From NCBI RefSeq assembly GCF_046630445.1, contig NC_092336.1, positions 294,243,501-294,307,500 on the forward strand: a DNA stretch of 64,000 nucleotides. The letters run 5' to 3'. Source of the stretch: Rutidosis leptorrhynchoides (lineage: Eukaryota > Streptophyta > Magnoliopsida > Asterales > Asteraceae). The notes beneath the pieces are model-generated. The model did not search any database. It saw nothing but the letters and a program-made list of their open reading frames with translations, and was not told the origin of the DNA. Shown piece by piece: positions 22,901-34,493 of the stretch (position 1 is its first letter; every line of letters begins with the position of its first letter). The position numbers were made by a program, and so were the translations under genes.

Positions 22901-24186
22901 TATCGATATCTGTCTTCTTCTTTTAGCATTTGAATTTCTTCTGTTGTTGGTTCATATCCATTAGCCATTAGTGTAGCTAACATTTAAGCTTCATTAATTG
23001 GTTCATTACCTTCTCCTAAAGAACATTTTCCTGTTCCTTGTAATTCAGGAAATTCTTCTAACAATTCTGCATGTGAATCTATAGTTTGAATATAATAACA
23101 TGTATCATCTGCAGATTGCGGTTGTTGCATTGCTCTATCAACTGAAAAGGTAACACTCTCATCCTCTATACTTAGGGTCAATTTTTTACCAAACACGTCT
23201 ATCATTGCTTTAGCCGTGTTTAAGAATGGTCTTCCTAATATGAGAGGAACTTGAGAATCTTCTTCCATGTCTAGAACAACAAAATCTACTGGAAATACTA
23301 AAGTACCAACTTTAACTAGCATGTTCTAAATTATCCCTCTAGGATATTTTATTGATCTATCGGCTAGTTGTATACTTATTCTGGTTGGTTTCAATTCTCC
23401 AAGGTCTAGTTTAGTGTATAGTGAATACGACATTAAATTTATACTAGCGCCTAAGTCTGCTAATGCTTCTATTGAACTAAGACTACCCAGAAAACATGGA
23501 ATTGTGAAACTTCCTGGATCAGATAATTTTTTTGGTATCTTATTCAACAGCACTGCTGAACAATTAGTATTCATAGTAATGGCCGAGAGCTCTTCCATTT
23601 TCTTTCTATTTGATATTAGATCTTTCAGAAATTTAGCATATCTAGGCATTCCTGAAATTACATCAATGAAAGGAAGATTGACATTTATCTGTTTAAACAT
23701 ATCCAAGAATTTGGATTGCTCGGCTTCAAGTTTCTCCTTTTTCATTTTACTCGGGTAAGGAAGTGGTGGTTGGTATGGTTTAACATAAGGTTTAGCCTTA
23801 ACTGTGTTATCTTCATTAACCTTTTCAACTACCGGTTCTTTTTCCTTATCTTGTTCAGATTGTGGTTCTTGTGGAGTAGGAATAGCTTCATCAGAAGTTA
23901 CAGGTATTTCAGGTGGTTTAAGTGTTGTATCACTTCTTGTGGTAATGGCTTTAGCTGTTTCATTCCGGGGGTTTGCATTTGTATCACTAGGTAAACTTCC
24001 CGGTTTTCTTTCACCTATTAACCTTGCTAGGTTACTTACTTCTTGTTCCAGATTTTGAATAGAAGCTTGTTGATTTCTAAATGCTTGAGCATTTTGTTCT
24101 TTAGTTTGTTTCTGGGATGTGAAAAACTGCGTTTGAGTTTCAACTAGCTTCATCATCATATCTTCTAAAATTCGGCTTTTTATCAT
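19965..24186 (-). pseudogene. pol: B gag C-terminus and pol: protease, RT, RNase H, integrase (Athila type)
   Basis: One frame from 24186 to about 20164 carries a gag tail and then protease (ALADLGASINLMSYSLY). RT follows (CIDYRKLNDATRKDHFP, catalytic FMDDFSVFG near 22130), then RNase H ([25 protein letters not shown]). Integrase shows an HH-CC zinc site ([11 protein letters not shown]) and catalytic Asp in GIDFMGPF and SDRGTHF. Stops interrupt it near 23326, 22984, 22032 and 20569. A frameshift near 20120-20170 moves the last segment to another frame, which ends at 19965. The stop near 20569 (TAA for CAA) falls immediately before the residues that would supply the catalytic Glu. The order PR-RT-RH-INT defines Ty3/gypsy. 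There is no chromodomain, as expected of Athila/Tat elements. Confidence 0.88.
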
Positions 24187-24244
24187 CGGGTTGTGGTTTG
24201 TTTTGAAAATTAGGTCTTTGCTGGTTGTAAGTATTGTTGGATAC

Positions 24245-25507
24245 TTATTGATTGCTAGGACCTTGTTGGTTGTTGTATGGAATATTTTGGTTATAGTTCT
24301 GATTTTGATTGTAAATAGGTCTTGGCGGTTGATAATTATTCTGATAATTATTTCCAGGCCTTTGGTTTATGTATGAAATATTCTTTCTTTGTTCCATTGT
24401 TAGTTCAATACTGAGACAATCTTTTGTCAAATGTGGTCCTCCACACTGCTCACAACTAATTCGTATTGAGTGAATATCCTTAGTCATCTTTTCCATTCGT
24501 CTCTCGACAGCATCTATCTTTGCGGAAATGGAATCTAAGTCATGGCTAGAATCGACTCTAGCTGCTTTAGATGATCTAACGATATCTTTTTCTTGGTGCC
24601 ACTCATGTGAGTGGGAAGCAGTGTTATTAATAATTTTGTAAGCATCAGTTTCGGTTTTCTTCATAATAGAACCACCAGCTGCTATATCTATGTCTTTTCT
24701 TGTAGTGATGTCGCATCCTTGGTAGAATATTTGTACTATTTGACAGGTGTCTAAACCATGTTGCGGACATCCTCTCAATAATTTTCCAAATCTTGTCCAC
24801 GCCTCATAGATAGTTTCATTCGATTTCTGTGTGAACGTAACAATTTCTGCTTGAAGTCTTACGGCTTTAGATGCCGGAAAGAATTGTTTAAGAAATTTTT
24901 CAACTAAAACGTCCCATGTATCGATCGCCCCTTCAGGTAACGATTCCAACCAATCTTTGGCTTCTCCCTTTAAAGTCCAGGAAAATAACATGAGATATAT
25001 CTGTTCATCCTCTACTTCTCGGATTTTAAATAGAGTGCAGATCCTATTAAAGGTACGAAGATGTTCATTTGGATCTTCCTTCGGCGCACCACTAAATTGG
25101 CATTGAATAGTCACCATGTGTAGAATTTGTCCTTTGATTTCATAATCTGGCGCATTAATGTCTGGATGAGTAATTGCGTGACCTTGGCCAGTACGTTTAG
25201 CTCTCATTCGGTCTTCCATACTTAAAGGTTCTAGATTCTCTATAATTGAATTTGTTGAATCGAAATCACTAGAGGATTCTGATTTAATGGTTCGTTCCTC
25301 AACAATCTCTGTTTGAATGATTGGTGGTTCCGGAGAAAAATTTAATGGTTCAGGATCTATGAATCGTCCCTGAATATTCTTCGGATTCTCAATTGTGAGG
25401 TCGAGTTCAAAAAATGGATTATCAACGGCGACAATATTAGCTAGATGTCTTGATCTAGTTACAGGTGGTGAACTTACAAAAGGTGGTGAACGTCTTGCTC
25501 GGTGCAT
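24245..25507 (-). pseudogene. gag: B gag (Athila type), N-terminal and capsid part
   Basis: A 420-codon frame from the ATG at 25507 (MHRARRSPPFVSSPPVTRSR), nearly the same as T1 gag but lacking a short Ser-rich segment after residue 28. The capsid core (EDPNEHLRTFNRICTLFK) and a complete zinc knuckle (CEQCGGPHLTKDC) are present, then an Asn-rich tail. It ends in TAA where T1 has a different codon. A one-base insertion near 24175 shifts the rest of gag to the frame of pol. With the - strand pol it forms the usual gag-pol order. Confidence 0.86.
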
Positions 25508-27039
25508 TCACTGAATATCCTATTAGTTTTTAAAAGGAAAGAAAAATTATATAAGTTATCCAATTAATAGACTTTTCTGATTTTGCCCACGTTTCGAATA
25601 GCCAAAAGATGCAGCAGAGGGGTAGGATTCGTTTGGTCTCAATATAATTAAGGACTGTTTGGCTCCAATAACCCGGTCCACGTACAAATCCAACTATTAC
25701 TACGAACCAGAAAATATTGATGTCTATCAATTTAACCACTTAAAATAAATTTTCGTAATTTTAAGAAATTTAGATAAGAAGTAGAATAAAAATCTATGTC
25801 CTAAAACTAGAATAGCGAGAAATAAGAAAGAAAAAGAGCGCGTCGAAAAAGATCGAAAAAGAGAAGGGTTGAAAAATAAAAGGCGTCGAAAAATAAGAAA
25901 GAAAAAAAAATGACTTATAAAACTTAAAAACACTCGACTAACCCAACCTTATTGCTATCACTAACTTAAAATTATAATCGCAAATTGAGATTACTAATTG
26001 GAATGATAATTGATACATAGGTAAAAGGCGTCGAAAAATATTAAAACTTACAAGTAAAACTATATCCCAAATGGCAATAACTTAAAAAGGTACTAAAACT
26101 TAAAAAGGCGTCGCAAAATTCTAAAGCACCTAAATCTTAGTCTAAAGAAAAAGCACTTAAGGGATTTTAAGGCAAAGCCTAAAAATCTGAAAGTAAAAAT
26201 AACTGTGGCAAAAACTAAGTTTAAAACTAAAAACGAGCGAAAAATACAAAAATTACGCTAAAACAATTAAAAAGGGACAAAATATAAAAATATACTAAAA
26301 GTTGTAAAAAGTACAATTTTTATAAAAATATTATTTTTATATTATTTATTTTATAAAACTATTAATTTTGTAATTTAAATAATCTAAATAAACTAAAATA
26401 CAAATTAAATAAAAAGTAAAACTAAATAATATTAAAATCTAAACCTAATTAGGGTTTAAAATTAATTATAATTAATAATCATCCGTAATTAATGCGAATT
26501 AGGGCTTCTGTGTGGCCGGTGTCAGACGGCTCCGCGAGTCGCGGTGCCTCGTGGCTACAAACGCCGCAAGTCGCGGGGTTTGGAATTTCAGTTGACAAGC
26601 TGATTTAAATTCGACGTTTTACTTTTTTTTTTATATTTTCTGTTTAAATATTTAAATAAAATATTTATAAAAACTAAATAAAACTTATGTTTTAAAAACT
26701 AAAATAAAAATAGAAATACTTTATAATAAAAATCTTAAAACTAGATTTATATATTTATTTATTTATTTATTTTTTTTCGGTTTTTAATTTTATGTTCTAA
26801 ATAAACACAAAATATTTAAATAAAACTTATATTTTTATAAAATAAAAATAAAGAAACTTTATAAAACTTAAATATTTAATGAACTCTTAAAAATATTTAT
26901 ATTTTTGTTTTTCTTTTCTATGTTTTCGAATATTTAAAACGTATTTTTACAAAAACGTATTTTTATAAAAGTAAACTAAAAATAAAAATCTTTTTTTTTT
27001 ATAATTAGCGTTGCACTTCCGGCTTTTAAGCTAGATTGT
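25508..27039 (-). other. B leader between primer site and gag
   Basis: 1.5 kb, AT-rich and non-coding. It contains the twin palindromes at 26532-26576 and simple A-rich stretches with repeated GTCGAAAAA-type words (25830-26110). The corresponding T1 leader is 38790-40125. Confidence 0.75.
26532..26576. repeat. Twin GC-rich palindromes in the B leader
   Basis: CCGCGAGTCGCGG (26532-26544) and CCGCAAGTCGCGG (26564-26576), with starts 32 nt apart. In the T1 leader the equivalent position carries a different palindrome pair with the same spacing (39692-39739). Confidence 0.88.
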
Positions 27040-27057
27040 TCCCCGGCAGCGGCGCCA
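27040..27057 (-). other. B primer-binding site, tRNA-Asp type
   Basis: On the - strand TGGCGCCGCTGCCGGGGA lies 11 nt inside the 5' LTR. It matches the complement of the 3' end of plant tRNA-Asp with about one mismatch, the primer known for Athila elements. It fixes 27069-29057 as the 5' LTR. Confidence 0.85.
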
Positions 27058-27068
27058 AAAATACTTGA

Positions 27069-29057
27069 TGTTATGCGAGGTGTATATAAAATAGCTTAAA
27101 TTTTAGCAGGAAATATTATTAAATACGATACAATTTTACACAAGATATTTATTTATTTATAGAATGGATATACTTAAACCTTGCTACAACACTTATAGGC
27201 AGTGTACCTAATCGTACAGTAGTGTAGTTTTTAGTAAGTCCGGTTCGTTCCACAGGAAAAATCTTTTAATCAAAGCTTAACGCTATATTAGTTTAAATTT
27301 ATAAAAATACAAATATATATATATAAGTAATATTATTATTATAAAGGGGGGTTTTTAGCGTTTAATGACCGGTTTGTCGATTTTAAAAACTTTAGTTGCA
27401 GTTAAAACAAAATGTAAAATATTAAATAAATAAAAGACTTAATTTAAAGCGTAAAGTAAATAACGATAATGAAATTGCGAATAATAAAAGTGCGATAAAA
27501 TAAACTTGCGATAATTAAAAAGTACGATAATTAAAAGTGCAATTAAATACAATAACAATAAATAAAAATGCGATAATTAGAAGTGCAATTAAATATAAAA
27601 TAAAGGAAATTAAATATGAAATAAAAGAATTATGCTTATTTAAACTTCCGTAATCATGATGTTTGACGTGTTGATTTTAGTTTTATGCCCATGGATTAAT
27701 TGTCCTTTGTCCTGGATTATTTAATATGTCCGTCTGGTTTTTGTCCATAACAGTCCATCAGTCATAAATATAAAGTGCGAGTGTCCTCGTCAAATTATCC
27801 TTATACCCGAAGTTTAAATATTTCAACTAATTGGGGACTTAAACTGTAACAAGATTTTAATACTTTGTTTAATAATTATACCAGGATGTCGACTGAGTGT
27901 AACCCAAGGTTTTAATACTTTTTTATCAATTATGCCAAGTGTCCTTGTACATAATTTCACCCCTGTTTTAATAATTCTAGTAGCTATTAATCCATTCCCG
28001 TATCCGGTTAAATGAACGATTATTCGTACATATAAATACCCCGCCCATCATGTCCGATCGAGTGTATATGGTTAATTATAGGGATGTCCAATTGTAAATC
28101 TTTATATTAAAATTAACAAATTATCATTTAGTTAAACAAATATAAAGCCCATTAATAGCCCATAGTCTAATTTCCACAAGTGTCGTTCTTTTGTCCAAAC
28201 CCCAATTATGGTACAAAGCCCAATTACCCAATTTTAGTAATTAGCCCAACATCATGATTACTTCGCTTTAAATAAGAATAATAATAACTTAGCTACGAGA
28301 CATTAAATTAAAAAGGTTGAACATAACTTACAATGATTAAAAATAGCGTAGCGTTACACGGACAGAATTTCGACTTACACCCTTACAACATTCGCTAACA
28401 TATCCTTATTATTAGAATTATAATTAAAATTAAAATATAAATATAAATATATACTACGTATATAGATAGAGAGATTGATAGTTTGGATATTTTTACTCGT
28501 CGAACTGCGTTGCTTTTATAGGCTGTTTCAAAATTGGGGGCTCTGCGAGTCGCGGCCCATTTGGTCTTCGAACTCCGCAAGTCGCGGAGTTCCATTTTAC
28601 AGCTCACTCAACTTTGGCTCTTTGTTTGCCGACGATTATATAAATAAATATAATATATAAATAATTTTAGTAATTATTTAAATATTATATTATATTTATG
28701 TGCATAGTTGACTTGTAATTTTTAGTCCGTTGCGTCGAGCGTTGAGAGTTGACTCTGGTCCCGGTTCCGGATTTTCGAACGTCCTTGCGAATAATTTAAT
28801 ATCTTGTACTTTGCATTTTGAATCTTGTACTCTTGTAATTTTGAGATGTTTCTTATCAATAATTGGAACCTCATTGATTGTATTTTGTACTTTTGAGCTT
28901 TTTGGTCGTTTGCGTCTTCAATTCGTCGAATCTATCTTTTGTCTTCACTTTTTATTATTTAAACGAATATCACTTGTAAATAGAACAATTGCAACTAAAA
29001 GCTTGTCTTTCTTGAGGAATAATGCTATGAAATATATGTTCGTTTTTAGCATTATCA
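27069..29057 (-). repeat. 5' LTR of B
   Basis: Partner of 12706-14704, with the same ends (TGTTATGCG and GCATTATCA). Its first twin palindrome has lost one base of symmetry (CTGCGAGTCGCGG, 28542-28554); the second is intact (28575-28587). Confidence 0.92.
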
Positions 29058-29065
29058 ACATGTGG
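29058..29065. repeat. Flanking duplication at the right end of B (ACATGTGG)
   Basis: Second copy of 12698-12705. It restores a complete primer site for A on this side of B. Confidence 0.88.
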
Positions 29066-29074
29066 TATCAGAGC
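29063..29074 (+). other. A primer-binding site, tRNA-iMet
   Basis: TGGTATCAGAGC, a perfect complement of the plant initiator Met tRNA 3' end. It stays intact only because the target duplication of B copied its first bases, and it is now 16 kb from its own LTR. Confidence 0.9.
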
Positions 29075-29256
29075 GTTGGTCTTAGAGAACCAGAAAATTT
29101 GCATTAGTGTGTCTTATCGAGTTTGTTAGGATGCATTAGTGAGTCTGGACTTTGACCGTGTTTGATTTCGAAAACTATTGCTTATCCTTGTTGGTTAAAA
29201 AAAAAATTAATATGTAAATATTACGTGGTACTAACGTGCTAGTTGTTATGTGATAG

Positions 29257-29655
29257 ATGTCTAGCTTAGAACTTGTTATCACATTCAGTGACTCCGAACC
29301 AGAATCTTCAGATGGTGTTCCAGTCATTAACCTATCCGATGATGAAAACGACACCTTTGGGGAAGACTCACAAGTTCCGGATGAATCAATTGAAGAGGAA
29401 CCGGAAGGTGATCCTGAGGAGGAAGAAATACAGGAAATTACGAAAGACAAGTTCGAACGAGGAAAGAAACGAATGGCTACTGAATTGGAAAATCCAAATC
29501 CCGAGTTTAGAGAGGATGTTGTGGCACCAACTCCACCAGATACTTCCACACCTATTCCCGCTATTCCTATTAGTTCTATCCCGGCATCCAGTTCTTCAGC
29601 CCCTCAGCCAAAACGCAGGGAGACAACCATGATAACCTTTAAGCGATTCCTTTGA
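29257..29655 (+). CDS. Acidic accessory ORF of A between primer site and gag
   Basis: An intact 132-codon frame from ATG (MSSLELVITFSDSEPESSDG). The first half is very acidic (DSQVPDESIEEEPEGDPEEE), followed by a basic stretch (KDKFERGKKR) and a Pro/Ser-rich tail. No enzymatic motif is seen and it is probably disordered. The word DSQVP followed by Glu-rich sequence, and an EIT-x-x-x-F-x-x-x-K pattern, also occur in the acidic ORF of D (57553-58167). The two may therefore be homologous, although acidic bias alone could give weak similarity. It lies in sense orientation about 190 nt after the primer site and 385 nt before gag. It has no stops although gag-pol of A has three. Confidence 0.6.
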   Translation: MSSLELVITFSDSEPESSDGVPVINLSDDENDTFGEDSQVPDESIEEEPEGDPEEEEIQEITKDKFERGKKRMATELENPNPEFREDVVAPTPPDTSTPIPAIPISSIPASSSSAPQPKRRETTMITFKRFL

Positions 29656-30039
29656 ACACAAACGCTTTTGGTTAAATGATACGCTGTTGTTTTAAACCAT
29701 GGGATCATATAACGTTTTGTATAATATTACTAGTGTGGTTTGCTTAATGTTTGATGTAAGATAAGCATATGTAAAATAGTGAAGTGTGAAATGCAATAAT
29801 TTTCCATGGTTGAGTATTATTTAGGTGATAGTAATTGATTTCTGTACTAAGCTATTAAGTATGAACTTTAACGGGTAGGTACTACCCTAGATATAATTAT
29901 AAAACGCTAATAAGAAGAAAAGGATTTTATAATAATAACAGGTTCATATTATTAATAAGCTACGATGTACTGTAAATACATACTACATCTATAATATTCC
30001 ATGTGAATAATTATTTTTTTTTCATTCTTATTGAAGATT
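29656..30039 (+). other. A leader segment between acidic ORF and gag, with a copy of the 3' polypurine-side motif
   Basis: Non-coding, 380 nt. At 29869-29883 it carries TAACGGGTAGGTACT, the same 15-mer that lies next to the 3' LTR of A at 34480-34494. The following AATATAAAACGCTAAT-like sequence is shared with the D leader (56490-56545). Confidence 0.8.
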
Positions 30040-33000
30040 ATGGCGCGATTGAACCGAATGATGGAACAAGAAATCGAGGAACTCATCAATCAGCGAGTGG
30101 ACAACAGAATGTTATGGGTCGAGGCTGCGAGAGGTGCTGCAGTTAACCCAAATCCTCGTGTGGGATGTACTTACAAAACTTTTCAAGGTTGCAAGCCCTC
30201 ATCATTCAGTGGAACAGAAGGACCAGTCGGTTTAACCCGGTGGATCGAAAAGATTGAGTCTGTGTTTAAAATTAGTGGTTGTATTGAGAAGGACATGACC
30301 AAGTATGCATCGTGCACCTTACATGATAGTGCACTCACGTGGTGGAAAAACTATGTGAAGGCCATAGGAGGAGATGTAGCTTATGATACTCCCTGGGAAG
30401 AATTCAAAACAATGCTAATCAACGAGTATTGTCCAAGGAACGAGGTTAGGAAGTTGGAAGCTGAATTACGAAGCCTGAAAGTTGTTGGTACTGAACTCAC
30501 CAACTACAATCAGTGATTCATGGAATTAGCTTTGCTATGTCCCGAATTGGTACCAACCGAAGAACGGAAGATAGAACTGTACAAAGATGGTTTGCCTAAA
30601 AATGTCAAAGCAAATGTTACAGCATCGAAACCCAAGACTATTCACGAAGCCATCACCATGGCGAACGAGTTGATGGACCAGATTATTCTGGATAAGAACA
30701 CCGATGTCAAGACATCGGGAAACAAAAGAAAGCTGGAAGGTAATCATCAACAATCCAACAAGAAACAAGAAACCACGCAAGGTGCGGGTAGCGGTTCGAA
30801 CTCAGGTTATAAAGGACGAAATCCTTTATGTAACAGATGCCACAAACATCACTCTGGTTACTGTAATGTGGTGTGCGAAAATTGTAATTGAAGGGGTCAT
30901 CTTGCTGAAGATTGTCGGATTCCTGTTACAAATACAAATGGCACCAAGACTCCTGCCACTAATGCAAATAGAACTACCTTGGCCACTGTTACCTGTTATG
31001 GGTGTGGGAAACAGGGTCCTTATAAGAGCCAGTGTCCGAATCCAGAGAAGAATAATGGATCTGCACGTGGAAGAGCATTTGTTATTAATGCTAGAGAGGC
31101 GTGTGAAGACCCGGAGCTTGTTACGGGTACGTTTACCATTAATAACTTATCCACATCTATTATATTTGATACTTGTGCCGATAGAAGTTACGTGTGTAGA
31201 GACTTTTACACTAAATTGAATTGTTCATCATTACCTCTAGATGCTAAGTACATGATTGAGTTAGCTAATGGTAAACTAATAAAAGCCGATAAAATTTGTC
31301 GTGATTGTAAAATAAATTTAGCCAGAAAAACATTTAAGATTGATTTGATACCCGTAGAATTAGGAAGTTTTGATGTAATAGTCGGCATGGACTGGATGTC
31401 CAAAATAGGAGCTGAAGTTGTGTGTGCCAAGAAGGCAATTCGCATTCCTCGTAAGGATAAAACGCCAGTAATGATTTATGGAGAGAAGGGTAACTCAAAG
31501 CTAAAACTCATTAGTTTTTTGAAAGCTCAAAAGTGCTTGAAGAAAGGGTGTTATGCTATCTTAGCACATGTTAATAAAGTCGAAATGAAGGAAAAAGTGA
31601 AGAGCATCAATGGCGTGCCTGTGGCAAGAGATTTTCCTGAAGTCTTTCCGGAAGAGTTGCCGGGATTACCTCCATTTAGATCTGTAGAATTTCAAATAGA
31701 TCTAGTACCAGGAGCTGCACCAGTGGCTCGTGCTCCATATAGACTTGCACCGTCTGAGTTAAAAGAACTTCAGAGTCAGTTAAAAGAATTACTGGACCGT
31801 GGATTCATACGACCAAGTACTTCACCGTGGGGAGCTCCGATTTTATTCGTTAAGAAGAAAGATGGATCTTTTAGGATGTGTATAGATTATCGTGAATTAA
31901 ATAAGTTAACTATTAAGAATCGCTATCCACTACCGAGAATTGATGACTTATTTGATCAACTGCAAGGATCATGTGTTTACTCGAAAATCGACCTAAGATC
32001 GGGCTATCATCAACTACGCGTCAAAGAAGAAGATATTTCGAAAACTGCTTTTCGGACACGCTACGGTCATTATGAATTTTTGGTCATGCCGTTTGGATTA
32101 ACGAATGCGCCAACTGTATTCATGGACCTCATGAATCGAGTTTGTAGTCCGTATTTAGATAAGTTTGTTATCGTTTTCATTGACGACATTCTTATCTATT
32201 CCAAGAGTGAGCAAGAGCATGAACAACATTTAAGATTGGTATTAGAATTGTTAAGAAAAGAACAATTATACGCCAAATTTTCTAAGTGTGCGTTTTGGTT
32301 AAAAAAAGTGCAATTTCTTGGTCATGTTGTTAGTAGCAAAGGAATTCAGGTTGACCCAGCTAAAATTGAGGCCATTGAAAAATGGGAGACTCCTAAGACA
32401 CCAACGCAGATACGCCAATTTTTGGGTTTAGCTGGTTATTATAGAAGGTTTATTCAAGATTTTTCCCGAATAGCTAAACCATTAACAGCGTTAACGCAAA
32501 AAGGGAAGAAGTACGAATGGACTTCTGATCAGGAGATTGCATTTCAATTACTGAAGAAGAAGTTGACTACAACGCCTATTTTATCGTTACCTGAAGGGAA
32601 CGATGATTTTGAGATATATTGTGACGCTTCGCGACAAGGTTTTGGTTACGTCCTTATGCAACGGAAGAAAGTTATAGCATACGCATCCCGACAATTGAAG
32701 ATTCATGAGCAGAATTATACGACGCATGATTTAGAATTGGGAGCAGTAGTGTTTGCATTGAAGATATGGAGACACTACTTATATGGGGTTAAATGCACCG
32801 TGTTTACCGATCATAAAAGCCTTCAACATATCTTCGATCAGAAACAGCTGAACATGAGGCAACGTAGGTGGGTCGAGCTGATAAACGACTACGATTGTGA
32901 GATTCGCTATCATCCCGGGAAAGCGAATGTAGTGGCCAACGCTCTAAGCAGAAAGGAACGAGAACCAATTCGAGTACGAGTGATGAACATAAAAATTCGC

Positions 33001-34446
33001 ATGAATCTCAACTCACAAATCAAAGAGGCTCAACGAGAAGCTCTTACTAAAGAAAACATAGGAAATGAAATAATGAAGAAGCATGAGAAGCAACTCGTTA
33101 TGCGGGAAGACGGAATTCGATATTTTGCAAACCGTATTTGGGTACCGAAGTTGGGTGGATTAAGGAAGTTGATATTGAATGAGGCACATAAGACAAGATA
33201 CTCGATGCATCCTGGAGTTGGAAAGATGTATCAAGATCTTAAGACGCATTATTGGTGGCCTAATTTAAAGACAGATGTTGCAACATATGTTGAGGAATGT
33301 TTAACTTGATCCAAAGTCAAAGCAGAACACCAGAAGCCGTCAGGGTTACTTCAACAACCAGAAATCCCAGAATGGAAATGGGATGGTATTACCATGGATT
33401 TCATCACAAAGTTACCTAAGACTGTCTGGGGTTATGACACCATTTGGGTAATAGTTGATCGTCTCACCAAATCTGCACATTTCTTGCCTATAAAGGAAAC
33501 AGATAGAATGGAGAAACTATTACGATTATACATAAAGGAAATTGTTTCAAGGCATGGAATACCTATTTCCATTATATCCGATCGTGATAGTAGATTTACA
33601 TCAAAGTTTTGGCAATCACTACAGGAGGCCCTGGGAACTCGTTTGGATATGAGCACAGCATATCATCCACAAACTGACGGGCAGAGTGAAAGAACAATTC
33701 AGACTCTTGAAGACATGCTCAGGGCATGTGTGATCGATTTTGGAAACGGATGGGATAAATATCCACCATTAGCAGAATTCTCGTATAATAACAGTTATCA
33801 TGCAAGCATTAAAGCTGCACCATTCGAAGCACTGTATGGAAGGAAGTGTAGATCCCCTATCTATTGGAATGAAGTAGGAGATCGACAATTAACTGGTCCC
33901 GAGATCATACACGAAACGACTGAGAATATAGTACAAATCAAGGAGAGATTGAAAACAGCCCGTAGTCGCCAAAAGAGCTACGGCGATGTCCGAAGGAAAC
34001 CATTAGAGTTTCAGATCGATGACATGGTTATGTTAAAGGTGTCACCTTGGAAAGGTGTAATACGTTTCAGTAAAAGGGGTAAACTGAACCCAAGGTATGT
34101 AGGCCCGTTCAAGATCATCGAACGCATTAGACCGGTAGCTTATCGACTCGAGTTACCGCAACAACTCGCCGGAGTACATAATTCATTTCTCATCTCAAAC
34201 CTTAAGAAATGTCTTGCAAAGGAAGATCTCACCATTCCTCTTGAAGTAATCCAAGTCGATGAGAAACTACAATTCATAGAAGAACCAGTCGAAATCATGG
34301 ACCGTGAAGTTAAACGGCTCAAGAAGAGCAACATACCAATCGTTAAGGTTCGTTGGAATGCTCGAAGAGGTCCCGAGTTTACTTGGGAACGAGAGGATCA
34401 GATGAAACAAAAGTACCCACATTTGTTTCCCGAGAACGCAAAATAG
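30040..34446 (+). pseudogene. gag-pol: A gag-pol polyprotein with chromodomain, three in-frame TGA stops
   Basis: One frame of about 1469 codons from the ATG at 30040 (MARLNRMMEQEIEEL) to 34446, interrupted only by TGA at 30514, 30889 and 33307. Domains in order are gag (VGCTYKTFQGCKPSSFSGTE, ALTWWKNYV), zinc knuckles, protease, RT ([20 protein letters not shown]), RNase H ([10 protein letters not shown]), integrase ([49 protein letters not shown]) and chromodomain ([34 protein letters not shown]). The protease reads DTC instead of DTG, and one knuckle has Pro for His ([14 protein letters not shown]). An upstream TTG at 30031 is in frame but the ATG fits the family start. No frameshift is seen, so the copy decayed by substitution only. 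Confidence 0.9.
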
Positions 34447-34479
34447 GTACAACTTTAAAATTTCGGGACGAAATTTATT

Positions 34480-34493
34480 TAACGGGTAGGTAC
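34480..34493 (+). other. A polypurine-tract region
   Basis: TAACGGGTAGGTAC directly precedes the 3' LTR (TGTAACGACCC). It is less purine-rich than a classic tract, but the equivalent sequence precedes the 3' LTR of D (51752-51765, - strand). Confidence 0.7.

Larger units (their letters stand above)
12706..29057 (-). mobile_element. B, Athila-like Ty3/gypsy element with downstream accessory ORFs
   Basis: About 16.35 kb, on the - strand. The 5' LTR is at right (27069-29057), followed leftward by a tRNA-Asp primer site, leader, gag, pol, a zinc-knuckle ORF, an ATHILA-type ORF, a 2.2-kb 3' non-coding region and the 3' LTR (12706-14704). About 17 LTR differences per first 1 kb are visible by eye, similar to A. 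B and T1 belong to one family, with similar gag, LTR and leader. Confidence 0.92.

Noticed and set aside
30040..34446. Three TGA codons as programmed readthrough or recoding
   Set aside because: They fall at different places in A, D and F, mostly replace CGA, and come with active-site losses; decay explains them better.
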